Of a stretch of DNA of 64,000 bases, positions 16,516 through 25,052 are shown in pieces; the stretch's first letter is position 1; each line of letters starts with the position of its first letter. The position numbers were made by a program, and so were the translations under genes. The notes beneath the pieces were generated by a model. The model did not search any database. It was not told the DNA's origin and worked only from the letters and a program-made list of their open reading frames with translations. Where the stretch lies: positions 40,620 through 104,619 of the forward strand of contig NZ_JAGPYK010000024.1 in the NCBI RefSeq assembly GCF_018070045.1. Reading direction: 5' to 3'. This stretch comes from Micromonospora sp. U21 (lineage in GTDB: Bacteria; Actinomycetota; Actinomycetes; Mycobacteriales; Micromonosporaceae).

Positions 16516-17967
16516 TCAGCGCTTGAACTTGGTGACGGAGGAATCCTTCTTGATCGCGTCGGCGCGCTTCTGGATCCGCTCCACGAACGCGTCCGCCTTG
16601 ATCCGGCCGAACATCAGCTCGTTGGTGGCGGTCCGCGCCTCCGTGTCGAGCTCCTTGTACCAGTTGTCGAAGAGCATGTTGAACACGTCCTTGCCGGCTG
16701 CCTTCAGCGCGGCCTGGGCGCTGGCCACACCCGGCGGGAACTGGAAACCCTCGCTGCCGGCCGGCACGACCGTGGCCGCACCGACGGTCTCGGTGAAGCC
16801 GCGGGCGCCCGCCTTGGAGAGCATCTGGCGCATGTACTCCATGCCACCACGCGGGTTCTTGCTCTTGGACGAGACGAAGTATCCCTCGCCACCGGCCGCG
16901 CGGATAGCGGTCGCCGGCAGCTTGTCCGACGCGGTGAGGCCGGGCACCGGCATGAGCTGGTAGGTGAAGCCCGCCGGCGTGTCCTTCTTCTGCTCGTTCT
17001 CCAGCCAGTCGCCGGACGGGTAGAAGGCGACCTTGCCCTGGTTCTGCCGCAGCTGCACGTCGGTGTGCTTGAGCCCCTCGAAGCTCTTGTCCGAGTACTT
17101 CGCGCCGATCTCGGCCCAGGCTTCCGCGGCCTGCTTGACGGCGTCCTGCTTCCAGGCGCCGTCCTCCAGGTTGTCGATGTTCTTGAGAACGTCGGTGCCG
17201 CCGATCTTCGCGGCCTGGGTGAGGATCACGTTCCACTGGTAGTAGGCCGCGTTCGCACCGGCGTAGCCGTACGGGGTGATGCCCTTGGCCTTGATCTGCT
17301 CGCAGAGGGCCTTGAACTGCTCCCAGTTGGTGGGTGCGGTCCAGCCGTTGTCCTTGAAGAGCTTGCCGGAGTACCAGATCCCGTAGACCGTCGAGACGTA
17401 GTACAGGACGAACGGCTTGCGGCCCCCGTCGGCCGTGTTGAACATGCCCTGCTCGACGACGCCCGGGATGACGGTGTCGCGGACCTTCTTGCTCGCGTCG
17501 TCGACCGACGGCGCGTCCCACAGCTCGGTGAGGTCCTGCAGCTGGCCGTCGTTGACGAGCGCACCGAAGTCGAGGAACTTCTCGCCCGAGTTGTTGACGA
17601 ACTCCGGCGGGTTACCGCCGGCGAACCGCGGCTGCAGCACCGTGGAGACCGCCTGGGTCGCCTGGTGCTTGACCTCGGACTTGGGGAACGCCTTCTTGTA
17701 GAGCGGCTCGTGCACGTCGGTGGCGTACTTCTCGCCGTAACCGCCGTTGAAGATGACCACCTCGATCGGGGCGTCCTCCTTGGCGCCCAGCGGGTTGGTC
17801 GCGCTCTTGGTGCCGCCGCCGACCTGCTCGTTCTCCTCGTCGCCGCTGCTGGTGGCGCAGGCGCTGAGCAGGCCGATGGCCGGAGTGGCGAGCATGCCCA
17901 CGGCGGCGGCGCGACGCAGCACCGTGCGGCGGTCGAGTTCGGCCGGGTGCTCGGGGGTAATCGACAT
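16516..17967 (-). CDS. Sugar-binding lipoprotein, importer 2 (NgcE-like)
   Basis: The 483-residue precursor carries a twin-arginine signal (LDRRTVLRRAAAVG) followed by a hydrophobic stretch and the lipobox GLLSAC, so it is exported folded and lipid-anchored. The mature part is a family 1 solute-binding protein and matches the NgcE-like group. AAGGAGAG lies before the ATG. It sits 26 bases after the SIS gene and is in the same operon. A paralogue is at 23432-24847. An amino-sugar ligand is inferred from the kinase and SIS neighbours. Confidence 0.93.
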   Translation of the reverse strand: MSITPEHPAELDRRTVLRRAAAVGMLATPAIGLLSACATSSGDEENEQVGGGTKSATNPLGAKEDAPIEVVIFNGGYGEKYATDVHEPLYKKAFPKSEVKHQATQAVSTVLQPRFAGGNPPEFVNNSGEKFLDFGALVNDGQLQDLTELWDAPSVDDASKKVRDTVIPGVVEQGMFNTADGGRKPFVLYYVSTVYGIWYSGKLFKDNGWTAPTNWEQFKALCEQIKAKGITPYGYAGANAAYYQWNVILTQAAKIGGTDVLKNIDNLEDGAWKQDAVKQAAEAWAEIGAKYSDKSFEGLKHTDVQLRQNQGKVAFYPSGDWLENEQKKDTPAGFTYQLMPVPGLTASDKLPATAIRAAGGEGYFVSSKSKNPRGGMEYMRQMLSKAGARGFTETVGAATVVPAGSEGFQFPPGVASAQAALKAAGKDVFNMLFDNWYKELDTEARTATNELMFGRIKADAFVERIQKRADAIKKDSSVTKFKR

Positions 17968-17993
17968 CGTCGTCTCTCCTTGTGGAATTCGGG

Positions 17994-18743
17994 TCAGGCG
18001 GTGCGCCGGAGACGCCCGGCGTACCGCGACTCGAGGGCGATGTTGTGCTCGTCCCCGCCGGGGACGTTGGCCGAGAGGTAAATAGGGGGCACCTCTCCGG
18101 CCTGGTGGAACCGTCGTACGACCTCCGCGGTCAGCAGCTGCGCCAGCAGCGCAGTGGTGACTGAGGAGACCGCACAGACCGCGCCGCCGCCCTCGAGCGG
18201 CAGCAGTGCATCGCCGTACGGCGCGCCGTTGTCCAGCACGACGTCGGCGAGGTCGGCGAGCCGTCGACCGGACGGGTGCCGCGGGGCGACCCGTGCGGTG
18301 TGCTCGACCGAGGTGACCGCGATCAACGGGTGACCGCGCTCGGTGACCAGCGCCGCCAGCTCGACCACCGAGCCGTTGATGCCGGATTGGGACGCCACCA
18401 CGAACACGTCACGCGGCTGGGGCGCCGCGAGCGCGTAGATCTGGTGGGCGATGGAGGGGTCGCGTTCCAGCTTGGGGTCGGCGAGCACGCCCGGCGGGGC
18501 GTCGCCGTGCACCACCAGGTCACGCACCGAGAGCCGGTTGGTGGGGACCAACCCCCCGGCCCGGGCGACCAGTTCGGCGGCGAACGCCTCGGAGTGCCCG
18601 GCGCCGAACGCCTGGAGCACACCGCCGGCGCGCAGGCTCCCGGCGATCAGGTCGGCCGCCCGGGTGATGCCGTCGGCCTCGGTGTCGAGCAGCCGGTCGA
18701 GCACCGGGCGGACCGCGTCCGCGTACCCCTGGGCGCTGATCAT
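17994..18743 (-). CDS. SIS-domain phosphosugar-binding protein
   Basis: The 249-residue cytoplasmic protein has one SIS domain, the fold of phosphosugar isomerases and of MurNAc-6-P etherase. The phosphate-binding loop is FGAGHSEAFAAE, and VASQSGINGSVVELA is the second sugar-phosphate motif. It matches an actinobacterial SIS group of unknown reaction (UPF0309/COG4821 type). The ATG overlaps the TGA of the RpiR regulator gene (ATGA). In this operon it probably handles a phosphorylated amino sugar made by the divergent kinase; the reaction is not known. Confidence 0.88.
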   Translation of the reverse strand: MISAQGYADAVRPVLDRLLDTEADGITRAADLIAGSLRAGGVLQAFGAGHSEAFAAELVARAGGLVPTNRLSVRDLVVHGDAPPGVLADPKLERDPSIAHQIYALAAPQPRDVFVVASQSGINGSVVELAALVTERGHPLIAVTSVEHTARVAPRHPSGRRLADLADVVLDNGAPYGDALLPLEGGGAVCAVSSVTTALLAQLLTAEVVRRFHQAGEVPPIYLSANVPGGDEHNIALESRYAGRLRRTA

Positions 18744-19702
18744 GCGAGGGCTCCCTTCGCGGCCTTGTGCCCGTCGACGGCCTGCGCGGTACGCCGGAAG
18801 GCCGCGTGCGCGCGGTCGTGGGTGCGCTGGGCGACGGCGATGTAGAGCAGGTCGAGCACCACCAGCTGGGGGTGGCGGGCGGAGAGCGCGTCCGGCCGGA
18901 AGGTGGTCGCCTGGCTGGCGGTGAGCAGCACGATGTCGGCCAGCTCGGCCAACGGTGAGCGGGGGAAGCCGGTGAGGGCGATCGTGGTGGCACCCCGACT
19001 GCCCGCTTCGGCGAGCATCTCGATCGTCTCCCGGGTCTGGCCGGTGTGCGAGATGCCCAGCGCCACGTCTCCGGTGCGCAGCAGCGCGGCGCTGGCCAGC
19101 CCCTCGTGCACGTCGTTCCAGGCCCACGCGGCCACCCCGATGCGGTGCAGGCTGAACTGCATCTCCTCGCCGACCAGCGCGCTGCCGCTGGCGCCGAAGA
19201 TGTTCACCCTGCTGGCGCCGGCGATCGCCACCGCGGCCCGCTCCACCTCGGCGAGGTCGAGCAGCGCGGCGGTGTCGTGCATGGCCCGGGTGTCGGCGGC
19301 CATGATCTGGTCGAGCACCCGGGCCAGCGGGTCGCTCGGCTGGATCTCCCGACCGATGTCGACGGTCCAGCCGGCCGAACGCGCCCGGCCGGTCTCGGAG
19401 GCGATGCCCAGCCGCAGGTCGGCGTAGCCCTCGAAGCCCATCGCCCGGCAGAAACGGGTGATCGTCGCCGGTGAGGTGCCGCTGCGCTCGGCCAGTTCCA
19501 CTATGGTGGATCGGGCGGCGGCCTCCGGGTCGCTCAGCACGTGCTCGGCGACCCGGCGCAGCGCGCCGGTCAGCTCACCGAGCCCGTTGCGGACCCGGGC
19601 CAGCACTCCGTCGGAGGCGGACCCGAGCGCGCCCCGCCGGTCGAACGCGTCGGCGTCGACCACCGCGGTCCCCGCGGAGGTGTCCACCTCGTGATCAACC
19701 AT
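18740..19702 (-). CDS. MurR/RpiR-family regulator
   Basis: The 320-residue regulator has an N-terminal HTH_6 domain (about residues 40-115; AERSGTSPATITRFCRAMGF is the recognition helix region) and a C-terminal SIS domain that senses a sugar phosphate (GASGSALVGEE, SHTGQTRETIE). Such proteins control amino-sugar or sugar-phosphate genes. It heads the operon with the SIS protein and importer 2 and is divergent from the kinase. An inverted repeat at 19737-19761 lies in the shared promoter region and is the likely operator. Confidence 0.92.
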   Translation of the reverse strand: MVDHEVDTSAGTAVVDADAFDRRGALGSASDGVLARVRNGLGELTGALRRVAEHVLSDPEAAARSTIVELAERSGTSPATITRFCRAMGFEGYADLRLGIASETGRARSAGWTVDIGREIQPSDPLARVLDQIMAADTRAMHDTAALLDLAEVERAAVAIAGASRVNIFGASGSALVGEEMQFSLHRIGVAAWAWNDVHEGLASAALLRTGDVALGISHTGQTRETIEMLAEAGSRGATTIALTGFPRSPLAELADIVLLTASQATTFRPDALSARHPQLVVLDLLYIAVAQRTHDRAHAAFRRTAQAVDGHKAAKGALA

Positions 19703-19736
19703 GCGACGCCTGACCTTTCCGAAAAGCTTGTTAACT

Positions 19737-19761
19737 GTTAGTGGTAAAAGTTCTTACTAAC
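19737..19761. promoter_or_regulatory. Candidate RpiR operator
   Basis: GTTAGT and ACTAAC form perfect 6-base inverted arms around GGTAAAAGTTCTT. The site is 35 bases before the RpiR start and about 150 bases before the kinase start. A weaker related patch (AAGTTTTCAAACTGTTAC) follows at about 19791-19807. Confidence 0.45.
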
Positions 19762-19907
19762 CGCCCCTCCGTGTCAAGACTGTGGGCGAAGTTTTCAAAC
19801 TGTTACCTGGCGCACAAGCCGCCGCGCCGGCCAGATCTTGCCCCGCGTGACGGCGCCGACCAGCATGAACGGGGCCCATCGCCGCGCAGCGCAAGGAGGC
19901 CGTGCCG

Positions 19908-20897
19908 ATGTCCGACACCGTCGTGGTCGGCCTCGACGTCGGGGGTACGTCCACCCGGGCGACCGTCCTGACCCTCACCGGCGAGCGCCTCGGCACCGGC
20001 CGCGCCGGCGGGGGCAACCCCACCAGCCACGGCGCCGAGCGGGCCGCCGCAGAACTGCTGACGGCCCTGCGCGGTGCGCTCGCCGACGTCGACCCGACCC
20101 GGGTGGCGGCCGGCACCATCGGGCTGGCCGGCGCCGCCCGGCTGCTCGCCGAACCCGCCGGCCGGCAGGCCTTCGACCAGGCCTGGCGCGACGCCGGGCT
20201 GCGCTGCCCGTACGACGTGCACGGCGACGCGCTGGTCGCGTACGCCTCGGGCACCGCGAGCCCGGACGGCACGGTGCTCATAGCCGGCACCGGGGCGATC
20301 GCGGCCCGGGTGTGCGCGCTGCGACTGGACCGGGTCGCGGACGGGCACGGCTGGCTGCTCGGCGACGCCGGCTCGGGCTTCTGGCTGGGCCGGGAGGCCG
20401 TCCGGCGACTCCTGGCCGACCTGGACTCCGGCCGGGCGCCGGGGCCGCTCGCCGTCGCAGTGCTCACCGAGCTGCTCGGCTCAGCCGAGGTGTCGGCCCG
20501 CCCGCGCGACACGGTCGACAGGCTGATCCAGGCGGTCACCCGGCGACCCCCGGTGGAGCTGGCCCGGCTGGCGCCCCTGGTGGTCGCCGCCGCATTGGAC
20601 GACGAGCCGGTCGCCGCCGGGCTGATCGACGAGGCCGCCGGGCACCTGGCCGAGAGCGCCAACCGGATCCGCCCCCCCGGGGCGGTGTCCCCCGTCGTGC
20701 TCGGCGGTGGTCTGCTCACCGGAGACACGCCGCTGGCCACGGCCGTCCGGGCCGAGGTCGGCCGGCGGTGGCCGGACGCGCGGGTCTTCTCCGCTGGCGA
20801 TGGCGCCGCCGCTGCGGCCTGGCTCGCCGCCCTGTCGCTGCCGGAGGTCACCGATCCGGCCGCCCTGCACGCCCTGCTGGTCCCGCCCACCGCCTGA
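19908..20897 (+). CDS. BadF/BadG-type sugar kinase (GlcNAc kinase-like)
   Basis: The 329-residue protein belongs to the BadF/BadG/BcrA/BcrD ATPase family, which includes N-acetylglucosamine kinases. The N-terminal phosphate loop is VGLDVGGTSTRATVL, the second ATP loop is LIAGTGAIAARV, GDAGSGFWLGREA is the family's Gly-rich segment, and PVVLGGGLL is the adenosine motif. ATG at 19908 was chosen because AAGGAGG lies 8 bases upstream; the in-frame GTG at 19902 is too close to it. It would phosphorylate sugar brought in by importers 2 and 3. Confidence 0.88.
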   Translation: MSDTVVVGLDVGGTSTRATVLTLTGERLGTGRAGGGNPTSHGAERAAAELLTALRGALADVDPTRVAAGTIGLAGAARLLAEPAGRQAFDQAWRDAGLRCPYDVHGDALVAYASGTASPDGTVLIAGTGAIAARVCALRLDRVADGHGWLLGDAGSGFWLGREAVRRLLADLDSGRAPGPLAVAVLTELLGSAEVSARPRDTVDRLIQAVTRRPPVELARLAPLVVAAALDDEPVAAGLIDEAAGHLAESANRIRPPGAVSPVVLGGGLLTGDTPLATAVRAEVGRRWPDARVFSAGDGAAAAAWLAALSLPEVTDPAALHALLVPPTA

Positions 20898-20997
20898 GGC
20901 CTCGCGCTCGCCGGGCCGGATCCCCCTCCCACGGCCCGGCGGCCCGCCCTGAACGGGACGGGCGCGCGGACGGCGCGGGCGCGCGGCGGGTTGGCGA

Positions 20998-21021
20998 GTG
21001 CGCTGGGAGACGCCAGCGCAC
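20998..21021. terminator. Hairpin terminator between convergent genes
   Basis: GTGCGCTGG pairs perfectly with CCAGCGCAC around a 6-base loop. It lies between the kinase gene and the convergent Imm51-like gene. No T-run follows, as usual for actinobacteria. Confidence 0.7.
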
Positions 21022-21040
21022 GACGGTGATCGCGTGCCGG

Positions 21041-21415
21041 TCAGGCCTCGCGAGCCGGTCGCAGCAGGTGGGCGAGTAGTTCGGGGTCGTGGTACGCCGC
21101 GGCGAGCCGCCCGGCCAGCTGGCGCAGGGCGTCGACGTGGTGACTGGTGAGCACGAAGGTCCCGGGGTCGGAAAGGAAGTTCACCAGCTCGGCGACCGCT
21201 GGCATCTCGGCGGCCGCGAGCGATTCGGCGAAACCGTTCCAGCCGCAGCCGTCGCCCGCGACGCCAGCGAGCGCGAAGGTCGACGCCACCGGCTGCATGT
21301 CGCGGTCGTGCAGCACGAGGTTGTACCGGCACCGGCTTCGCCCGCCGCAGTTGCGCACGGGCGGGTCGTCGTGTTCCACCAGCACGAACGGGGCGAAGGT
21401 GCTCTGGTCGATCAC
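21041..21415 (-). CDS. Imm51-like small protein
   Basis: The 124-residue product begins VIDQSTFAPFVLVEHDD. It has FALAGVAGDGCGWNGFAES, resembling the GNGYDW motif of immunity protein family 51, then a C-terminal DPGTFVLTSHHVDALRQLA segment as in that family. Imm51 proteins are thought to neutralise toxins of polymorphic systems. No toxin gene is next to it. GTG at 21415 was chosen because TAGCAT lies 7 nt upstream (leaderless); a GTG at 21466 would add 17 residues. The family call is tentative. Confidence 0.5.
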   Translation of the reverse strand: MIDQSTFAPFVLVEHDDPPVRNCGGRSRCRYNLVLHDRDMQPVASTFALAGVAGDGCGWNGFAESLAAAEMPAVAELVNFLSDPGTFVLTSHHVDALRQLAGRLAAAYHDPELLAHLLRPAREA

Positions 21416-21422
21416 CCGCCCG

Positions 21423-21428
21423 ATGCTA
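21423..21428 (-). promoter_or_regulatory. -10 box TAGCAT, leaderless promoter
   Basis: TAGCAT on the minus strand is 7 nt from the GTG at 21415. It decides the start of the Imm51-like gene. Confidence 0.5.
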
Positions 21429-21559
21429 CGAGCGACGCCGCTTGCGCTGCCCGTGTCATCTGCCACACCCCGGACACCGCCGCGGCTGCCGGTCGCCCGT
21501 CGAGTTGCGATCGGAATCGGACGGGCCCGGCAAGGAAAACCGGGCGTCCGTCGCCGGGA

Positions 21560-22465
21560 TCACTTGAGCTGGCCCGCGGTCAGCCCGGTCTGCACCTGTC
21601 GCTGGAAGCCCACATACACGGCGAGCACCGGCAGCACGGCGATGCTCAGTCCGGCGAAGAGCCGGGCGTAATCACCGGCGTAGCCCTGGCTGACCGACAG
21701 GGCGAAGAGCCCCTGGGCGAGCACCCACTTGGACTCGTCGCCCTGCATCAACACCTGCGGCAACAGGAACTGGTTCCAGTGGCTGAGGAAATTGAAGATC
21801 GCCACACTGATCAGTCCCGGACGCGCCATCGGCAGCATCACTCGAAAGAACAGCCGGAAGTGGCCGCAGCCGTCAACCATCGCGGCCTCGGCCACCGAGG
21901 TCGGCAGGGTCCGGAAGAACGCGGTCATGAAGAACACCGTGAACGGCAGCGAATAGGCCGCGTACACCAGGATCAGCCCGGTCCAGGTGCCGAAGAGACC
22001 GGCGTTGCGGACCACGAAGAAGAGCGGCACCAGGGCGAGGAACACCGGGAACATCAGCCCGCCGACGAAGAGGTAGTAGGCGAACTGCCGGCCTCGGAAC
22101 TCGTACCGGGCGAAGACGTACGCGGCGGTGGCGCCCATCAGCATGGTGAGGCTCACCGAGCCGGCCACCACCACCAGGCTGTTGAGGAAGTACCGGCCGA
22201 TGTGCGCGCCGGTCCAGGCCCGCGCCCAGTTGTCCCAGTGCAGCGCCCCGGGCAGCCCCCACGGGTCGGCCAGGATCTCGCCGTTGGTCTTGAACGAGCT
22301 GAGAAACATCCACAGCAGCGGCAGTACGGTGAGCAGCCCCCAGAGCAGCAGGAAGCCGTGCGAGAAGACGTTGGCCACGCCGAGTTCCCGGCGGAGGGGG
22401 CGGTCCCGGCCGGCGGCCGGCGTCGGCGCGGTGGCGGCGGGAGCGGGCTTGTCCAGTGTGGTCAC
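21560..22465 (-). CDS. Sugar ABC transporter permease (MalG type), importer 3
   Basis: The 301-residue permease has about six membrane helices and the EAA loop VAEAAMVDGCGHFRLFFRVMLP. It ends QRQVQTGLTAGQLK. Over its length it mirrors the importer 2 permease (for example VFLALVPLFFVV and PFTVFFMTAFF), showing gene-cluster duplication. GTG at 22465 overlaps the upstream permease TGA; the frame is open much further upstream but that part is a shadow of the partner permease. Confidence 0.95.
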   Translation of the reverse strand: MTTLDKPAPAATAPTPAAGRDRPLRRELGVANVFSHGFLLLWGLLTVLPLLWMFLSSFKTNGEILADPWGLPGALHWDNWARAWTGAHIGRYFLNSLVVVAGSVSLTMLMGATAAYVFARYEFRGRQFAYYLFVGGLMFPVFLALVPLFFVVRNAGLFGTWTGLILVYAAYSLPFTVFFMTAFFRTLPTSVAEAAMVDGCGHFRLFFRVMLPMARPGLISVAIFNFLSHWNQFLLPQVLMQGDESKWVLAQGLFALSVSQGYAGDYARLFAGLSIAVLPVLAVYVGFQRQVQTGLTAGQLK

Positions 22466-23370
22466 GAGTACTCGATCCGATCGCGCCGGCCTACCCGCAG
22501 CGACAGCACCGCCACCGACAGGGTCAGGAAGAACATCACCACACCGATGGCCGAGGCGTAGCCGAACTTGGTCTCGCTGCCGAAGGCGGTGTCGTACATC
22601 CGTACGCCGATCACGTCGGTGGAGAAGTTCGGCCCGCCGTTGGTCATCAGCTGCACGAGGATGAACCCGTCCAGGGCGAAGATGGCCAGGTAGACCCAGG
22701 CCACCTGGACGGTGTCCCACAGCAGCGGCAGCGTGACCCGGCGCAGCGTGGTGAACCGGGACGCCCCGTCGAGCAGCACCGCCTCGTAGATCTCCTTGGG
22801 CACGGCCGACATGGCCGCGCCGAACAGCACCACGTAGAAGCCGACATTGCTCCAGACCATCACCGCGAGCACGCACCAGAAGGCGGTCGCCGGGTCGCCG
22901 AGCCAGGTCGGCGAGGGCAGGCCGAGGGCGTGCAGCGCGCTGGTGAGCAGCCCCTTGTTCGGGTGGTAGACCTCCTTCCAGAGCAGCGCGATGATCACCA
23001 CGGAGAGCACCTGGGGGAAGAAGTACACCGTGCGGTAGAACGCGCCGCCGCGTACCCCGGTCACCCCGGCGCGGCCCTTGCGCCCGCCCATGGCGAGCAT
23101 GGTGGCGAAGAAGATCCCCAGCACGATGGTCAGCACCGGCACCAGGGCCAGCAGGATCGCGTTGTTCTGCAACGCGTTCCAGACGTACCCGTCGTGCCAC
23201 AGGGTCTTGAAGTTCGCCAGGCCGACGGAGTTGGCGTCGGCGGAGTAGCCGAGCCAGTCAGTCGTGGAGATCTGGAACGCCTGGAGGTACGGCGACACGA
23301 CGAAGACGACGTACAGCAGCACCGGCGGCACCAGGAAGGTGACGATCAGCGGCCACTTGCCATGTCTCAC
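22462..23370 (-). CDS. Sugar ABC transporter permease (MalF type), importer 3
   Basis: The 302-residue membrane protein starts MRHGKWPLIVTFLVPP, almost the same as its importer 2 paralogue. Its EAA loop is YEAVLLDGASRFTTLRRVTLP, and it ends with a short basic tail. It forms the pore with the downstream permease and follows the binding-protein gene by 61 bases. No ATPase gene accompanies it. Confidence 0.95.
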   Translation of the reverse strand: MRHGKWPLIVTFLVPPVLLYVVFVVSPYLQAFQISTTDWLGYSADANSVGLANFKTLWHDGYVWNALQNNAILLALVPVLTIVLGIFFATMLAMGGRKGRAGVTGVRGGAFYRTVYFFPQVLSVVIIALLWKEVYHPNKGLLTSALHALGLPSPTWLGDPATAFWCVLAVMVWSNVGFYVVLFGAAMSAVPKEIYEAVLLDGASRFTTLRRVTLPLLWDTVQVAWVYLAIFALDGFILVQLMTNGGPNFSTDVIGVRMYDTAFGSETKFGYASAIGVVMFFLTLSVAVLSLRVGRRDRIEYS

Positions 23371-23431
23371 GATGAGGACCTACTTCCGTGGTGCGGCCGG
23401 TGGGGGCGGTCCGCCCCCACCGGCCGGGGTG

Positions 23432-24847
23432 TCACGCAGCCCGCTTGTACTTCTTGACCGTGCTGTCCTGGGCGATCGAGTCGGCGCCCTTCTGGCACTG
23501 GTCGAGGAAGTCCGCGGGGCCGATCCGGCCGCTGAAGAACTCGCCGCACGCGGCGTCGACGAGGTTGCGCTCCAGCTTGCGGTAATAGTTGTTGTAGACC
23601 CAGTTGAACCCGTTGGTCCCGGACGCGTCGAGGGCCTTGACCACGCTGCTCAGCCCGTACGGCAACTCCACCCCGTCGCTGGCGCCGGCCACCACGGTCA
23701 GGCTGGCGACCTTCCGGGTGAAGTCCTGGGCGCCCTTCTTCGACAGCATCGTCCGGAAGTACTCCAGGCCGCCGGCGACGTTGCGGGCCTTGGCCGGCAC
23801 CATGAACGGCTCGCCGGCGGTGCCGCGGATCGCCTCGAACGGCAGCTTGTCGCCGCTGCCCAGGCTCGGCGTCGGCGCGATGGTCATGTTGAATCCGGCG
23901 GGGGTGACGTCCTTCTGCTCGCTCTCCAGCCAGGAGCCACAGGAGATGAAGGCGGCCTTGCCCTGGCACCAGGCGGTCTGCGACTGCTTGTGGTCCAGGC
24001 CGGGCGAACCCTCCAGGATGTACTTGTCCTTGACGATCTGGTGCCACGCGTCGGCGGCGGCCTTCATCGCGTCGGACTTCCAGGCGTTCGGCTCCAGGTT
24101 GTCGAGCGCGAGGGCCACCGACGGGCCACCGAACTTGATCGCGGTGGAGATCAGCGGCCAGCTCATGTAGCGCGGGTGGATGCCGGCGTACGTCCAGGGG
24201 GCGATGCCGGCCGCCTTGATCTGCTTGCAGAGCGCGATGTGCTCGTCCCAGGTCTTGGCGTACTCCCACTTGCGCTCGGTGAAGAGCTTGTTGGAGTGCC
24301 AGATGCCGTAGGCGGTGTAGGTGTAGTTGAGCACCAGGAACTTGCCGTCGTACGAGCCGATCTCGACCGCGCCGGGCAGCAGGGTGTCCTTGACCGTCTT
24401 GCCGGGGACGTCGAGGCTCGGGGCGGCGAGCAGCTCGCCGAGGTCGGCGAGGGCGTTCTGGCTGACCAGGCCGTTGAAGTCGATCTGGCCGGTGCCGGAG
24501 TTGTTGACCACGTCCGGCGGGGAGCCGTCGACGAAACGCGGCTGGAGGGTCTTGCTGATCTCCTGGGTGGCGGAGTGCTTGACTTTCGCCTTCGGGTACT
24601 TCTCGGTGTACATGGCCTCGTGGGCCTTGGCGTACTCCTCACCGAACCCACCGCTGAAGATCACCACCTCGAGCGGGGCGTCCTCCTTGACGCCGAGCGG
24701 GTTCTGCTCGCTCTTGGTGCCCTTGTAGGCGGCGGTGTCGTCGTTGTCGTCGCCGCCGCCGGTGGCACAGCCGGCCAGCAGGCCGGCGGCGGGGGTGGCC
24801 AACAGGCCGGCGGCGGCGCTGCGCCGCAGGATGTCACGCCTGTTCAT
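23432..24847 (-). CDS. Sugar-binding lipoprotein, importer 3 (NgcE-like)
   Basis: The 471-residue precursor starts MNRRDILRRSAAAG, a Tat signal, followed by the lipobox GLLAGC, and then an acidic, Gly-rich linker. The rest is a family 1 solute-binding protein paralogous to 16516-17967 (both have NPLG.KEDAP..VVIF.GG near the mature N-terminus). ATG at 24847 was chosen because GAGGAG lies 5-6 bases upstream and the Tat motif begins at once; the frame extends to 24949 without a ribosome site. Confidence 0.92.
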   Translation of the reverse strand: MNRRDILRRSAAAGLLATPAAGLLAGCATGGGDDNDDTAAYKGTKSEQNPLGVKEDAPLEVVIFSGGFGEEYAKAHEAMYTEKYPKAKVKHSATQEISKTLQPRFVDGSPPDVVNNSGTGQIDFNGLVSQNALADLGELLAAPSLDVPGKTVKDTLLPGAVEIGSYDGKFLVLNYTYTAYGIWHSNKLFTERKWEYAKTWDEHIALCKQIKAAGIAPWTYAGIHPRYMSWPLISTAIKFGGPSVALALDNLEPNAWKSDAMKAAADAWHQIVKDKYILEGSPGLDHKQSQTAWCQGKAAFISCGSWLESEQKDVTPAGFNMTIAPTPSLGSGDKLPFEAIRGTAGEPFMVPAKARNVAGGLEYFRTMLSKKGAQDFTRKVASLTVVAGASDGVELPYGLSSVVKALDASGTNGFNWVYNNYYRKLERNLVDAACGEFFSGRIGPADFLDQCQKGADSIAQDSTVKKYKRAA

Positions 24848-24936
24848 GATTTCTCCTCGGGTCGGGTCGGGCGGTCGCCGGGTGATGGGGGTGGCGTCCG
24901 TCGCATCGAGGCGCTGGGGGATGTTGTGTTGCTTGT

Positions 24937-24962
24937 CTTCATTTGACACAAAGTCGTTGAAG
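24937..24962. promoter_or_regulatory. Candidate operator upstream of importer 3
   Basis: CTTCA and TGAAG form short inverted arms across 26 bases in an A/T-rich patch 90 bases before the binding-protein start. The layout resembles the RpiR-site candidate but sequence agreement is limited to AAAGT. Confidence 0.25.
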
Positions 24963-25040
24963 AATTTCTACGGCAGCGACGCGCGGACTTCAACCCCCGG
25001 CGGCCGAACCGTTATCACCACCGGCCAGCACCCGGTCGCA

Positions 25041-25046
25041 TAGCCT
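25041..25046 (+). promoter_or_regulatory. -10 box TAGCCT, leaderless promoter
   Basis: TAGCCT lies 6 nt before the ATG at 25053 of the acyltransferase gene. Confidence 0.55.
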
Positions 25047-25052
25047 GAAGCG

